DNA of 64,000 nucleotides from Saccharopolyspora_D taberi. GTDB taxonomy: Bacteria; Actinomycetota; Actinomycetes; Mycobacteriales; Pseudonocardiaceae. A model generated the notes under the pieces. It saw only the letters and a list, made by a program, of their open reading frames with translations, did no database searches and was not told the origin of the DNA. The stretch lies in the NCBI RefSeq assembly GCF_039534165.1, contig NZ_BAAAUX010000010.1, forward strand, positions 1 to 64,000, given 5' to 3'. Positions 52,460-60,669 of the stretch are shown here, piece after piece; positions within the stretch are counted from its first letter, which is position 1; each line of letters begins with the position of its first letter. A program made the position numbers and the translations under genes.

Positions 52460-53691
52460 CTTCGCAACCGTCCAGCAGGCATCCGCTCCGGATCGTGATC
52501 GGGGCCGTGATGTACCCCCCCGACGTCAGCGGGGCCGGGAACTTCGGACACCGCCTCGCAACGGGGTTGGCGCGCCGTGGCCACGACGTGCACGTGATCT
52601 GCCACGCGCAGGACCGCCACTCCGTGACCGTGGTGGAGGACGGCGTGACGGTGCACCGGGTCGGTTCCTACGGCAACCCCGCGCACCCCACCTTCCGGAT
52701 CAACGCGCCCTGGCAGGCCTCGGCCGCCGCGGAGAAGCTGCTGTCGGAGATCCAGCCCGACGTGGTCCACGTGCAGTCGCACTTCTACATCGGACGCGCG
52801 CTGATCAACACCGCGCGCAAGCACGGCATCGCGCTCGTCGCGACCAACCACTTCATGCCGGAGAACATCTTCGGCTACCTGCGCATCCCGCGGATGTTCC
52901 AGCCCAGCGCCTCGCGGCTGCTGTGGCGGAACCTGATCCGGCACTACAGCAAGGCCCAGCTGGTCACCGCGCCGACTCCGCGCGCGGTGCAGCTGCTGCA
53001 GGACAACGGGTTCCCGAACCGGGCCATGCCGGTCTCGTGCGGGATGGACGTCGAGCGCTACCGCCGCCGCGCCCGGCAGTTCCGCAAGCACAACCCGGAC
53101 CCCAAGACCCGGACCGTGCTTTTCGTCGGCAGGCTCGACGAGGAGAAGCACATCGAGGACCTGCTGCGCGCGATGTCGTTGCTGCACACCAAGGCCCCGA
53201 CCAGGCTGGAGATCGTCGGTGACGGCAGCCGCCGGGGCGCGTTCGAGGAACTCGCCGCCGAGCTCGGCATCGCCGACCGCGTGCACTTCGCCGGGTTCGT
53301 CAGCGACGAGGAACTGCTCGACGCCTACGCCCGCGCCGACGTGTTCTGCATGCCCAGCATCGCCGAGCTGCAGAGCCTCGCGACGATGGAGGCGATGTCG
53401 GCCGGAACCCCGGTGGTGCTCGCCGACGCCATGGCCCTGCCGCACCTGGTCGAGTCCGGCAAGAACGGCTGGCTCTACCCGCCGCGCGACGTGCACGCGC
53501 TCGCGAAGGCGATCGACGAGGTCATCAGCGACCGCGAGACGATCGACCGGATGGGCGCGGCCAGCGAACGCCTGGTGTCCAAGCACGACATCAACGTCGT
53601 CCTCGGCCGGTTCGAGGCGATCTACCGGCACGTGATGGACGCCGACGAGAGCCTGGAGCTCGAAGAGATCCACGCCGAGCTGGCGAGCTGA
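52456..53691 (+). CDS. GT4-family glycosyltransferase
   Basis: A 411-residue GT-B enzyme. The N-terminal acceptor domain starts RIVIGAVMYPPDVSGAGNFG and contains PDVVHVQSHFYIGRAL. The C-terminal nucleotide-sugar domain has LFVGRLDEEKHIEDLL and the E-x7-E-like pattern in AELQSLATMEAMSAG. Similar actinobacterial enzymes add mannose or rhamnose-type sugars to lipids. TTG 52456 overlaps the DMT stop (TTGA) and follows GGGAG. Confidence 0.88.
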   Translation: MTSQPSSRHPLRIVIGAVMYPPDVSGAGNFGHRLATGLARRGHDVHVICHAQDRHSVTVVEDGVTVHRVGSYGNPAHPTFRINAPWQASAAAEKLLSEIQPDVVHVQSHFYIGRALINTARKHGIALVATNHFMPENIFGYLRIPRMFQPSASRLLWRNLIRHYSKAQLVTAPTPRAVQLLQDNGFPNRAMPVSCGMDVERYRRRARQFRKHNPDPKTRTVLFVGRLDEEKHIEDLLRAMSLLHTKAPTRLEIVGDGSRRGAFEELAAELGIADRVHFAGFVSDEELLDAYARADVFCMPSIAELQSLATMEAMSAGTPVVLADAMALPHLVESGKNGWLYPPRDVHALAKAIDEVISDRETIDRMGAASERLVSKHDINVVLGRFEAIYRHVMDADESLELEEIHAELAS

Positions 53692-53697
53692 GCCGAG

Positions 53698-54573
53698 GTG
53701 GTCAGGCCAGGGCTCGATCCGGTCGAGCGAGTAGCCGAGATCAACGGTGCCGACCTGCACTACTGGGTCCACCGGGACGATCTCGCGGGGCCGGACGGCC
53801 CGGACACGGTCCTGATGGTGCACGGCCTGCGCGGCACCCACCACGGGCTCGAACTGATCGCCGCCGGCCTGCCGGACCACCGGGTGGTGGTGCCGGACCT
53901 GCCGGGCTTCGGCGACTCCGGCCCGATGGTGGGCAGCAGGCACGACGCGCAGGGCTACGCCGGCGCGATGGTCGAGCTGATCAGCCTGCTCGGCGGGAAG
54001 GTCGTGCTGCTCGGGCATTCGTTCGGGTCGATCGTCGCGGCTCATGTCGCCTCCTCCGCTCCTGAGCTGGTCAGTCGGCTGGTGCTGGTCAATCCGATCT
54101 CCACCCTCGCCCTGCGCGGGCCGCGGGTGCTGGCCTCCGGGCTGGCGTCGGCGTACTACGCGCTGGGCAAGGCGCTGCCCACCCGGATGGGACACGCGCT
54201 GCTGTCGAACCGGTGGGTCGTGCTCGGGGCGAGCCGGGCCATGACCCGCACCAAGGACAAGCGGCTGCGCCGTTTCATCGACGAGAACCACCTGCGCCAC
54301 TTCAGCCGGTTCCACAGTCCGGAGCTGCTCTCCGAGACCTTCTCGGCCTCGGTGAGCAACACCGTCACCGAGTACGCGTCCGCGCTGTCCATGCCGACGC
54401 TGCTGATCGCGGGCGAAACCGACGAGATCGCGCCGCTGGCCGGGCAGCACGCCCTCGCGGAACGGTTGCCGAACGCCCGGCTCGCCGTGATCCCGCACGT
54501 CGGTCACCTCGTGCACTACGAGACGCCCGAAGCCGCGGCGAGCGAGATCAGGCAATTCCTCGGAGCATCATGA
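53698..54573 (+). CDS. alpha/beta hydrolase of the glycosyltransferase operon
   Basis: A 291-residue serine hydrolase. The oxyanion region is MVHGLRGTHHG, the nucleophile elbow GHSFGS with Ser108, the acid in AGETDEIAPL and the histidine in HVGHLVHYE. A cap domain with RRFIDENHLRHFSRFHS covers the site. It starts at GTG 53698, seven bases after the first glycosyltransferase, and its stop overlaps the second. It may remove or transfer acyl groups on the glycan or glycolipid. Confidence 0.87.
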   Translation: MVRPGLDPVERVAEINGADLHYWVHRDDLAGPDGPDTVLMVHGLRGTHHGLELIAAGLPDHRVVVPDLPGFGDSGPMVGSRHDAQGYAGAMVELISLLGGKVVLLGHSFGSIVAAHVASSAPELVSRLVLVNPISTLALRGPRVLASGLASAYYALGKALPTRMGHALLSNRWVVLGASRAMTRTKDKRLRRFIDENHLRHFSRFHSPELLSETFSASVSNTVTEYASALSMPTLLIAGETDEIAPLAGQHALAERLPNARLAVIPHVGHLVHYETPEAAASEIRQFLGAS

Positions 54574-55709
54574 GCGACCACGACGCGAGCGGTGCCGCGA
54601 AGACCACCGCCACGGCGGAACCGCGGCCGATGCGGGTCTTCGTCGACGCCCGCTGGACCCGGACAGACACCCACGACGGGATCAGCCGCTACGGCGCGAA
54701 CCTCGTCGACGCGCTGCACCAGCTGCACCCGGTGACGATGCTGATCCACGACGACCGGCAGCTCGCGCTGCTGCCGGAGGGCGTTCCGCACGTGAAGATC
54801 AACAGCCCGTTCTCGCCGCGGGAACTGCTGGTCTCACGCACCCTCGACCGGCTCGGTGCCGACGTCGTGTTCAGCCCGATGCAGGTGATCGGCGGTTTCC
54901 GGCGGCAGCACAAGCTGATCCTCACCCTGCACGACCTGATCTACTACCGGCACCCGCAGCCTCCGGGCTTCCTGCCGCTGCCGGTGCGGATCGTGTGGCG
55001 GCTCTACCACAAGGCGTACTGGCCGCAGCGGGTGTTGCTCAACCGCGCCGACGCCGTGGTGACCGTCAGCGAGACCACCCGGGACCTCATGGCGGAGCAC
55101 CGGCTGACCCGGCGCCCGATCACGGTCGTCCACAATGCACCGTCGGATCTCCGGGAACCCAGCGACGACGAACCGGCCGAGGACTCCGGTGGGCCGCGCG
55201 AGCTGGTGTACATGGGTTCGTTCATGCCGTACAAGAACGTGGAAACGCTGATCGCGGGCATGGCTTTCCTTCCTGGTCACAGGCTGCACCTGGTCAGCCG
55301 ACTGGCCCCGGAGCGCGAGGCCGAGCTGGCGGAGCGGATTCCACCTGGTGCGGATGTCGTGTTCTGGCGGGGTATCAGCGACGGCGACTACCACCGCTTG
55401 CTGTCCAGGGCCGATGCACTGGTCACCGCGTCCAAGGACGAGGGGTTCGGCCTGCCGATCATCGAAGCGATGAACGCCGGAACCCCGGTGGTGTGCAGTG
55501 ACCTGACGATCTTCCGAGAGGTCACCGGCGGCCACGCGCGGTTCTTCGCCCCGGACTCCCCGGAGAGTTTCGCCGCCGCGGTGACCGGACTGGCCGACGG
55601 CCCATCTCGGGCGGAGCTGGTGGAGTCGGCTCGGGTACAGGCGCGGAACTTCACGTGGACCTCCTCTGCGAAACGTTTGCTGGACGTCATGCGGACCGTC
55701 GTCCGTTAG
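54570..55709 (+). CDS. GT4-family glycosyltransferase, second of operon
   Basis: A 379-residue GT-B enzyme. It has the mannosyl-transferase-like opening RVFVDARWTRTDTHDGISRY, then LTLHDLIYYRHP, VTVSETTRDLMAEH, and the donor-site block SKDEGFGLPIIEAMNAGTPV. ATG 54570 overlaps the hydrolase stop; an in-frame stretch back to 54213 is not coding. It ends the four-gene operon. Confidence 0.88.
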   Translation: MSDHDASGAAKTTATAEPRPMRVFVDARWTRTDTHDGISRYGANLVDALHQLHPVTMLIHDDRQLALLPEGVPHVKINSPFSPRELLVSRTLDRLGADVVFSPMQVIGGFRRQHKLILTLHDLIYYRHPQPPGFLPLPVRIVWRLYHKAYWPQRVLLNRADAVVTVSETTRDLMAEHRLTRRPITVVHNAPSDLREPSDDEPAEDSGGPRELVYMGSFMPYKNVETLIAGMAFLPGHRLHLVSRLAPEREAELAERIPPGADVVFWRGISDGDYHRLLSRADALVTASKDEGFGLPIIEAMNAGTPVVCSDLTIFREVTGGHARFFAPDSPESFAAAVTGLADGPSRAELVESARVQARNFTWTSSAKRLLDVMRTVVR

Positions 55710-55798
55710 GGCGTTTCGGACACGGGACGGGCGTGCGGAGCGGAACCTGAGCGGCTGCTCGGGAACCCAGCTGGAGCACCCGACGCGCGCAAGCCGAG

Positions 55799-56056
55799 AA
55801 CGAAGTCCCCACCTACGAGGGCGGGGCAGGTTCTCATCCCGTCGACCTGGCGCAGCCCGATCAGGCCGTGTCAAGGGGGCACAGACAAGAAAACCGCAGC
55901 GCAACAACGCAACGGCCCCCTTGACGCGGTCTGATAGCCCTCCGTGGAGGTCGACGGGATGAGAACCACCCCAACCGAACCGCAGCCGGACAGCGGAGAC
56001 TCATCCCGGAGACCTGCCTGGGGTCTGGGGGCGGCGAGCGCCCCAGAAGCCACGAG
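55799..56056. repeat. palindromic dispersed repeat, complete copy B
   Basis: The core at 55829-55967 has the same outer 20-base arms as copy A (GGTTCTCATCCCGTCGACCT) and the inner GTCAAGGGGGC pair. It is in the opposite orientation to copy A, and both flanks match the flanks of A. The loop is 36 bases or so and shares only GCGCTGCGGTTT-like sequence with A. Confidence 0.9.
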
Positions 56057-56090
56057 CCCTACCGGACTCCGAACCGGCAGAGCCGCTTCG

Positions 56091-56150
56091 GTCCCGGAGA
56101 CCTGCCTGGGGTCTGGGGGCGGCGAGCGCCCCGGAACCACCCACGCAACA
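56091..56150. repeat. partial copy of the repeat flank module
   Basis: The block CGGAGACCTGCCTGGGGTCT with its hairpin is repeated here directly after copy B, in the same orientation. Only the flank module is present, as in the partial copy near 3188. Confidence 0.75.
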
Positions 56151-56191
56151 GCACCCTGCCCTCAAACCGCCCCCGAACCCCCCAGAGGACG

Positions 56192-56223
56192 GTGGACGAG
56201 CCGGAGCGCTCCGGCTCGTCCAC
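56192..56223. terminator. perfect 32-bp palindrome between convergent genes
   Basis: GTGGACGAGCCGGAGC is followed at once by its exact reverse complement, with no spacer. It stands between the second glycosyltransferase and the inhibitor gene on the other strand, so a two-way terminator is likely; a regulator site is the alternative. Confidence 0.55.
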
Positions 56224-56411
56224 CCGGCGGCGCTCATCGGTGCATCCCAAGGTCGGGGGCGGACGCGCCGATGGACGCCGAGCCAGGTCGGGGAGAACGC
56301 GCTTGCGGGTCGAGAGATCGTGCTCGCAGGATCAGGGGAACGTGCTCGGCGGGAATTGCTTCCCATGCGGGCTGAATTCGGGGCAGCGGCCAATGCCGGT
56401 TCTGGATCGGT

Positions 56412-56906
56412 TCAATGCGACCAGATCTGGATCGCCCTGCCCACGTATGGCGCCTGTGGCACGAACGTTCCCGTTGGGAATGTTCGGAAGTCGGCTTCCG
56501 TCGAGCAGGTCGGATCCTGGTACACCGTCACCGGTCGCCCGGTGTTGTTGACGAACGAGGTCGCGTTCAGCTCCGGTGGCAGCGGGACGCAGCGTTCGAG
56601 CGGGGTCGCTGCGAGCTCGGCGTGGTGGGATCTTCCCTGGAACTGATGGCTCTCGTAGGCGCAGAAGGTGTCAGCCGGGCATAGCGCCGGAGCGCCCTGC
56701 GCCGCCGTGGCCCCGGCCAGCAGGGACAACAGGGACAGCAGCGTGAGCACCAGCGCCGCGCTCAGCCGGAGGAGGGTCGACCTCCGGAGCCGTGGACCCG
56801 ACGGCGGTATCCGCCGGAGCGTCGACGGTCGTCTGCGTGGTGCCGGAATCCGGCGGCGTGCGTTCAGGTCGGTGACCGAGGCGGGCGAGACGGCGTGCGA
56901 GAACAT
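56412..56906 (-). CDS. secreted peptidase inhibitor family I36-like protein
   Basis: A 164-residue exported protein. A long arginine-rich start leads to a hydrophobic signal (LSAALVLTLLSLLSLLAG) and a likely cut near ATAAQGAPA. The mature part is about 80 residues with four cysteines and beta-gamma-crystallin-like spacing (CPADTFCAYESHQFQG, then ATSFVNNTGRPVTVYQ), as in I36 inhibitors such as SMPI. ATG 56906 follows AAAGGGG; the frame is open to 57059. Confidence 0.75.
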   Translation of the reverse strand: MFSHAVSPASVTDLNARRRIPAPRRRPSTLRRIPPSGPRLRRSTLLRLSAALVLTLLSLLSLLAGATAAQGAPALCPADTFCAYESHQFQGRSHHAELAATPLERCVPLPPELNATSFVNNTGRPVTVYQDPTCSTEADFRTFPTGTFVPQAPYVGRAIQIWSH

Positions 56907-57159
56907 GGCGGAACCCCTTTCATGACAGGAGAAAGCCGGAAGAACATCCGGTCGACGCAATCCAGATTCCCGAAGCCCCGGAAAGATTGCCAGCGAATAG
57001 ACCGGATTCACCCCGACCGGGTGTTTTTCCCATTGATCTGACGTGTGCCTAAAGACCAAGTCGAAACAACGTGCCTAAAGGTTGCGTTCTATGCCTGTTC
57101 CGCGGCGCGCTGCTGCGGTATACAGGGCTCGGTTACTCGACAGTAGGGAAGGGATCGCC

Positions 57160-58815
57160 ATGGGCTTGGACGCCGACGTCGTCGTCGTGGGGGCAGGGCT
57201 GGCCGGGCTGGTCGCCACCGCCGAGCTGGCCGACGCCGGCCGCCGGGTGATCCTGCTCGACCAGGAACCCGAGGCGTCGCTGGGCGGCCAGGCGTTCTGG
57301 TCGTTCGGCGGCCTGTTCTTCGTCGGCTCGCCGGAGCAGCGCAGGCTCGGCGTTCAGGACTCGCACGAGCTGGCTTTGCAGGACTGGATGGGCTCCGCCG
57401 GGTTCGACCGCGAGGAGGACCACTGGCCGCGGAAGTGGGCCGAGGCCTACGTCGACTTCGCCGCCGGGGAGAAGTACTCCTGGTTGCGCGGCCAGGGAAT
57501 CCGGTTCTTCCCGCTGGTCCAGTGGGCCGAGCGCGGCGGATATCTCGCGACCGGTCACGGGAACTCGGTCCCCCGGTTCCACGTCACGTGGGGAACCGGG
57601 CCCGGCGTGCTGGAGCCGTTCGTCCGCCGGGTCCGCCAGGCCGAGGCGCAGGGGCTGGTGTCGTTGCGCTTCCGCCACCGGGTGAACGTCCTGACCAGCA
57701 CGAACGGCGCGATCGACGGCGTGGCCGGGGACGTGCTGGCGACCAGCGCCGCGGAGCGGGGGCAGCCGAGCTCGCGCGATGTGGTGGGGGACTTCCAGCT
57801 CCGGGCGCAGGCTGTGATCGTCACCTCCGGCGGCATCGGCGCCAACCACGACCTGGTCCGCAAGAACTGGCCCAAGCGGTACGGCGAACCGCCGAAGCGG
57901 ATGATCTCCGGCGTGCCCGACCACGTAGACGGGCGGATGCTGGAGATCGTCGAGGGCAGCGGCGGGCGGATCATCAACCCCGACCGGATGTGGCACTACA
58001 CCGAGGGAATCCAGAACTACGCGCCGATCTGGAGCAGGCACGGCATCCGCATCCTGCCGGGTCCGTCCTCGCTGTGGCTGGACGCGCGCGGGCGGCGGCT
58101 GCCCACGCCGCTGTTCCCCGGCGCCGACACCCTGGGAACGATGGAGCACATCGCCGGAACGGGCTACGACTACACCTGGTTCGTGCTCAACCGGCGCATC
58201 ATCAGCCGCGAGTTCGCGCTGTCCGGGTCGGAGCAGAATCCCGACCTCACCGAGCGCAGCATCCGCAAGCTCCTCGAACGCGGTGGCGGTTCGACCCCGC
58301 CTCCGGTGGCGGAGTTCGTCCGCAGGGGCCAGGACTTCATCACCCGGCGGACCCTGCCCGAGCTGGTGAAGGGCATGAACGACCTCGTCGGCGAGCCGCT
58401 GGTCGACCCGGTCGCGCTGGAGCGCGAGGTCGTCGCCCGGGATCGCCAGGTGACCTCCGGTCTGGGCAAGGACGCGCAGGTCATGGCGATCCGCGAGGCG
58501 CGCCGCTACGTCGTGGACCGGCTGGTGCGGGTCGCCGAACCGCACCGCCTGCTCGATCCCGAGAACGGTCCGCTGGTGGCGGTGCGGCTGTCGATCCTGA
58601 CCAGGAAGACCCTCGGCGGCACCGAGACCGACCTTTCCGCACGCGTGCTCCAGACCTCCGGCGAGCCGCTGCCCGGGCTGTACGCGGCGGGCGAGGTCGC
58701 CGGGTTCGGCGGCGGTGGCGTGCACGGCTACCGGGCGCTGGAAGGGACCTTCCTGGGCGGCTGCCTGTTCTCCGGCAGGGTCGCGGGGCGGGCGGCGGCA
58801 GCCGAGGTGGCGTGA
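57160..58815 (+). CDS. FAD-binding dehydrogenase (KstD/fumarate-reductase-like)
   Basis: A 551-residue flavoprotein. The FAD site is VVVVGAGLAGLVATAELA at 7-24, then LGGQAFWSFGGLFFVG, and the C-terminal FAD closure reads GLYAAGEVAGFGGGGVHGYR. This belongs to the FAD_binding_2 group that includes ketosteroid dehydrogenases. Substrate is unknown. ATG 57160 follows GGGAAGGG. The last 88 bases overlap the araC gene on the opposite strand. Confidence 0.88.
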   Translation: MGLDADVVVVGAGLAGLVATAELADAGRRVILLDQEPEASLGGQAFWSFGGLFFVGSPEQRRLGVQDSHELALQDWMGSAGFDREEDHWPRKWAEAYVDFAAGEKYSWLRGQGIRFFPLVQWAERGGYLATGHGNSVPRFHVTWGTGPGVLEPFVRRVRQAEAQGLVSLRFRHRVNVLTSTNGAIDGVAGDVLATSAAERGQPSSRDVVGDFQLRAQAVIVTSGGIGANHDLVRKNWPKRYGEPPKRMISGVPDHVDGRMLEIVEGSGGRIINPDRMWHYTEGIQNYAPIWSRHGIRILPGPSSLWLDARGRRLPTPLFPGADTLGTMEHIAGTGYDYTWFVLNRRIISREFALSGSEQNPDLTERSIRKLLERGGGSTPPPVAEFVRRGQDFITRRTLPELVKGMNDLVGEPLVDPVALEREVVARDRQVTSGLGKDAQVMAIREARRYVVDRLVRVAEPHRLLDPENGPLVAVRLSILTRKTLGGTETDLSARVLQTSGEPLPGLYAAGEVAGFGGGGVHGYRALEGTFLGGCLFSGRVAGRAAAAEVA

Positions 58816-59789
58816 GACCGGTGGTCGCGCGGGCTGATGCCGCGCACCCGCTTGAACGCCGCGCTGAAGGCGAATCCGTCCGCGTAACCGACCTGTCCTG
58901 CGACGGAGGCGACCGTCGCGCCCGGGCGGGTGAGCAGTTCGGCGGCGAGGTCCATCCGCCAGCAGGTTAGGTAGGTCAGAGGGGGTTCGCCGACCGCCTC
59001 GGTGAACCGCCGCGCGAGTGACGCCCGGGAGACACCGGCGTGCTCGGCGAGCGATCCGACCGTCCACGGTTCAGCCGGGGCGGTGTGCATCGCGCGCAGC
59101 GCGGCCCCGACCACCGGATCGGCCATCGCGCCGTACCAGGCGGGCGGCTGGGCTTCGGGCCGGGTGAACCAGTCGCGCAGGGTGAACACCAGCAGCACGT
59201 CGAGCATGCGGTCCAGCGCGACCTGCTGGCCGGGGACGTCGCGGACCAGCTCGGCCTCCACCTGCCGCAGCAGCTGTGCGCAGGACTCGTCGACCGCCGG
59301 GACCACGAGCACCTGCGGCAGTGCGCAAAGCAGCCGGTCGCCGAGGGTTCCCGGGAGCTGGTAGGTGCCGCTGACCAGCGTCGAGGAGCCGTCGGCGGAG
59401 TCCCCGTAGGTGCGCGGTCCCAGCGCCATGGACTCGGTCAGGTCGGTGCCGTCCTCGGCGCAGACGCACCGGTCGTCGCGGATGAGGATGCGCGGAGGGC
59501 TGGCCGGGTCGTCGGCGATGACGTACCGGCCGGGGCCGCGTGCGATCGCGATGTCGCCAGGGCGCAGCCGGACCGGCTGCCCGCCGTCCGGGATGATCCA
59601 CGCCTCGTCGTGCAGCATCGTGTGCAGCTCCAGCGTGGCCGAGTTGTCGACGTGCAGCGCCCACGGCGGGGACAGGACCGACTTGCAGAACTGGGCGCCC
59701 CGGGCTCGGACGCCGTGCAGGAGATCGGCGAGAGGATCCACGTCCGCCAAGCCTAGACGAAGACACATGCTGACGAGTCGGTCGGCCAT
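58728..59789 (-). CDS. AraC-family regulator with cupin domain
   Basis: A 353-residue regulator. The N-terminal cupin (MLHDEAWIIPDGGQPVRLRPGD) senses a ligand. The C-terminal HTH pair has WTVGSLAEHAGVSRASLARR and VASVAGQVGYADGFAFSAAF, ending FKRVRGISPRDHR. ATG 59789 is one of several possible starts; ATG 59825, ATG 59768 and GTG 59741 are also in frame and homologous sequence begins near DPLADLL. A 30-residue tail after the domain overlaps the dehydrogenase gene. It is divergent from the NmrA-like gene, its likely target. Confidence 0.85.
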   Translation of the reverse strand: MADRLVSMCLRLGLADVDPLADLLHGVRARGAQFCKSVLSPPWALHVDNSATLELHTMLHDEAWIIPDGGQPVRLRPGDIAIARGPGRYVIADDPASPPRILIRDDRCVCAEDGTDLTESMALGPRTYGDSADGSSTLVSGTYQLPGTLGDRLLCALPQVLVVPAVDESCAQLLRQVEAELVRDVPGQQVALDRMLDVLLVFTLRDWFTRPEAQPPAWYGAMADPVVGAALRAMHTAPAEPWTVGSLAEHAGVSRASLARRFTEAVGEPPLTYLTCWRMDLAAELLTRPGATVASVAGQVGYADGFAFSAAFKRVRGISPRDHRSHATSAAAARPATLPENRQPPRKVPSSAR

Positions 59790-59823
59790 GGATCGTCTCA
59801 GCGCGTGCTGCTTGGCTGTTGCC

Positions 59824-60636
59824 ATGACAAACAAGACGATTCTGGTGCTCGGGGGGACTGGCAAGACCGGCCGCCGGGTCGTGTCCCGGCTGGCCGAGCG
59901 CGGTGTCGAGGCGCGGGCCGCCTCGCGCAAGGGCGCCGTCCGGTTCGACTGGGACGACGAGACGACCTGGGCACCCGCGCTGGAGGGCGCCGACGCGGCT
60001 TACCTGATCCCGCCGACCGAACTCGGTTCCGGTGAGCTGTTCTCCACTTTCGTCGCCCGCGCGGAGCAGGCGGGCGTGCGCCGGTTCGTGCTGCTTTCGG
60101 CGCGCGAGGTCGATGAGTCGCCGAGCACCGGCGTGCAGGCCGCCGAGGCCGCGGTCCGCGCTTCCGGCGCAGAGTGGACCATCGTGCGCGCGACCTGGTT
60201 CGCGCAGAACTTCAGCGAGGACTTCTTCGCCCCGTCGATCGAGTCCGGGGTGCTCGCGCTGCCGACCGGGGACGGGAAGGAACCGTTCATCGACGTGGAC
60301 GACATCGCCGACGTCGTGGTGGCTGTGCTGCTGGAGGACGGCCACCACGGGCAGGTCTACGAACTGTCCGGGCCTGAGCTGCTGTCGTTCGCGGAGGCGG
60401 TGGCGCTGATCAGCGAGCAGTCCGGGAAGGACGTGGTGTTCCAGCCCGTTGAACCCGCTGAGTTCACCAGGGCGTTGATCGCCGACGGGTTCCCCGACGA
60501 CCTTGCCGACCTGTTCGCCGGGCTGCTCGCCCTGATCAGGAACGGCGGGAACGCGTACCTGTCCGACGGCGTGCAGCGGGTCCTGGGGCGCCCGCCCCGG
60601 CGCTTCGCCGACTACGTCCGGCGCACCTGGGGCTGA
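59824..60636 (+). CDS. NmrA-like NAD(P)-binding reductase
   Basis: A 270-residue Rossmann-fold protein. The dinucleotide site is LVLGGTGKTGRRV near 8-20, followed by VEARAASRKG and a conserved AEWTIVRATWFAQNFSED block. Members act as redox sensors or quinone reductases. It is divergent from the AraC regulator with start codons about 35 bases apart or less, so the pair is a typical regulator-target set. Confidence 0.86.
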   Translation: MTNKTILVLGGTGKTGRRVVSRLAERGVEARAASRKGAVRFDWDDETTWAPALEGADAAYLIPPTELGSGELFSTFVARAEQAGVRRFVLLSAREVDESPSTGVQAAEAAVRASGAEWTIVRATWFAQNFSEDFFAPSIESGVLALPTGDGKEPFIDVDDIADVVVAVLLEDGHHGQVYELSGPELLSFAEAVALISEQSGKDVVFQPVEPAEFTRALIADGFPDDLADLFAGLLALIRNGGNAYLSDGVQRVLGRPPRRFADYVRRTWG

Positions 60637-60641
60637 CCGCC

Positions 60642-60669
60642 CGGCCCGGCGGTTCCCACAGCCGGGCCG
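60642..60669. terminator. terminator between NmrA-like gene and actP
   Basis: CGGCCCGGC (60642-60650) pairs with GCCGGGCCG (60661-60669) across a ten-base loop, in the gap between two convergent genes. Confidence 0.75.
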
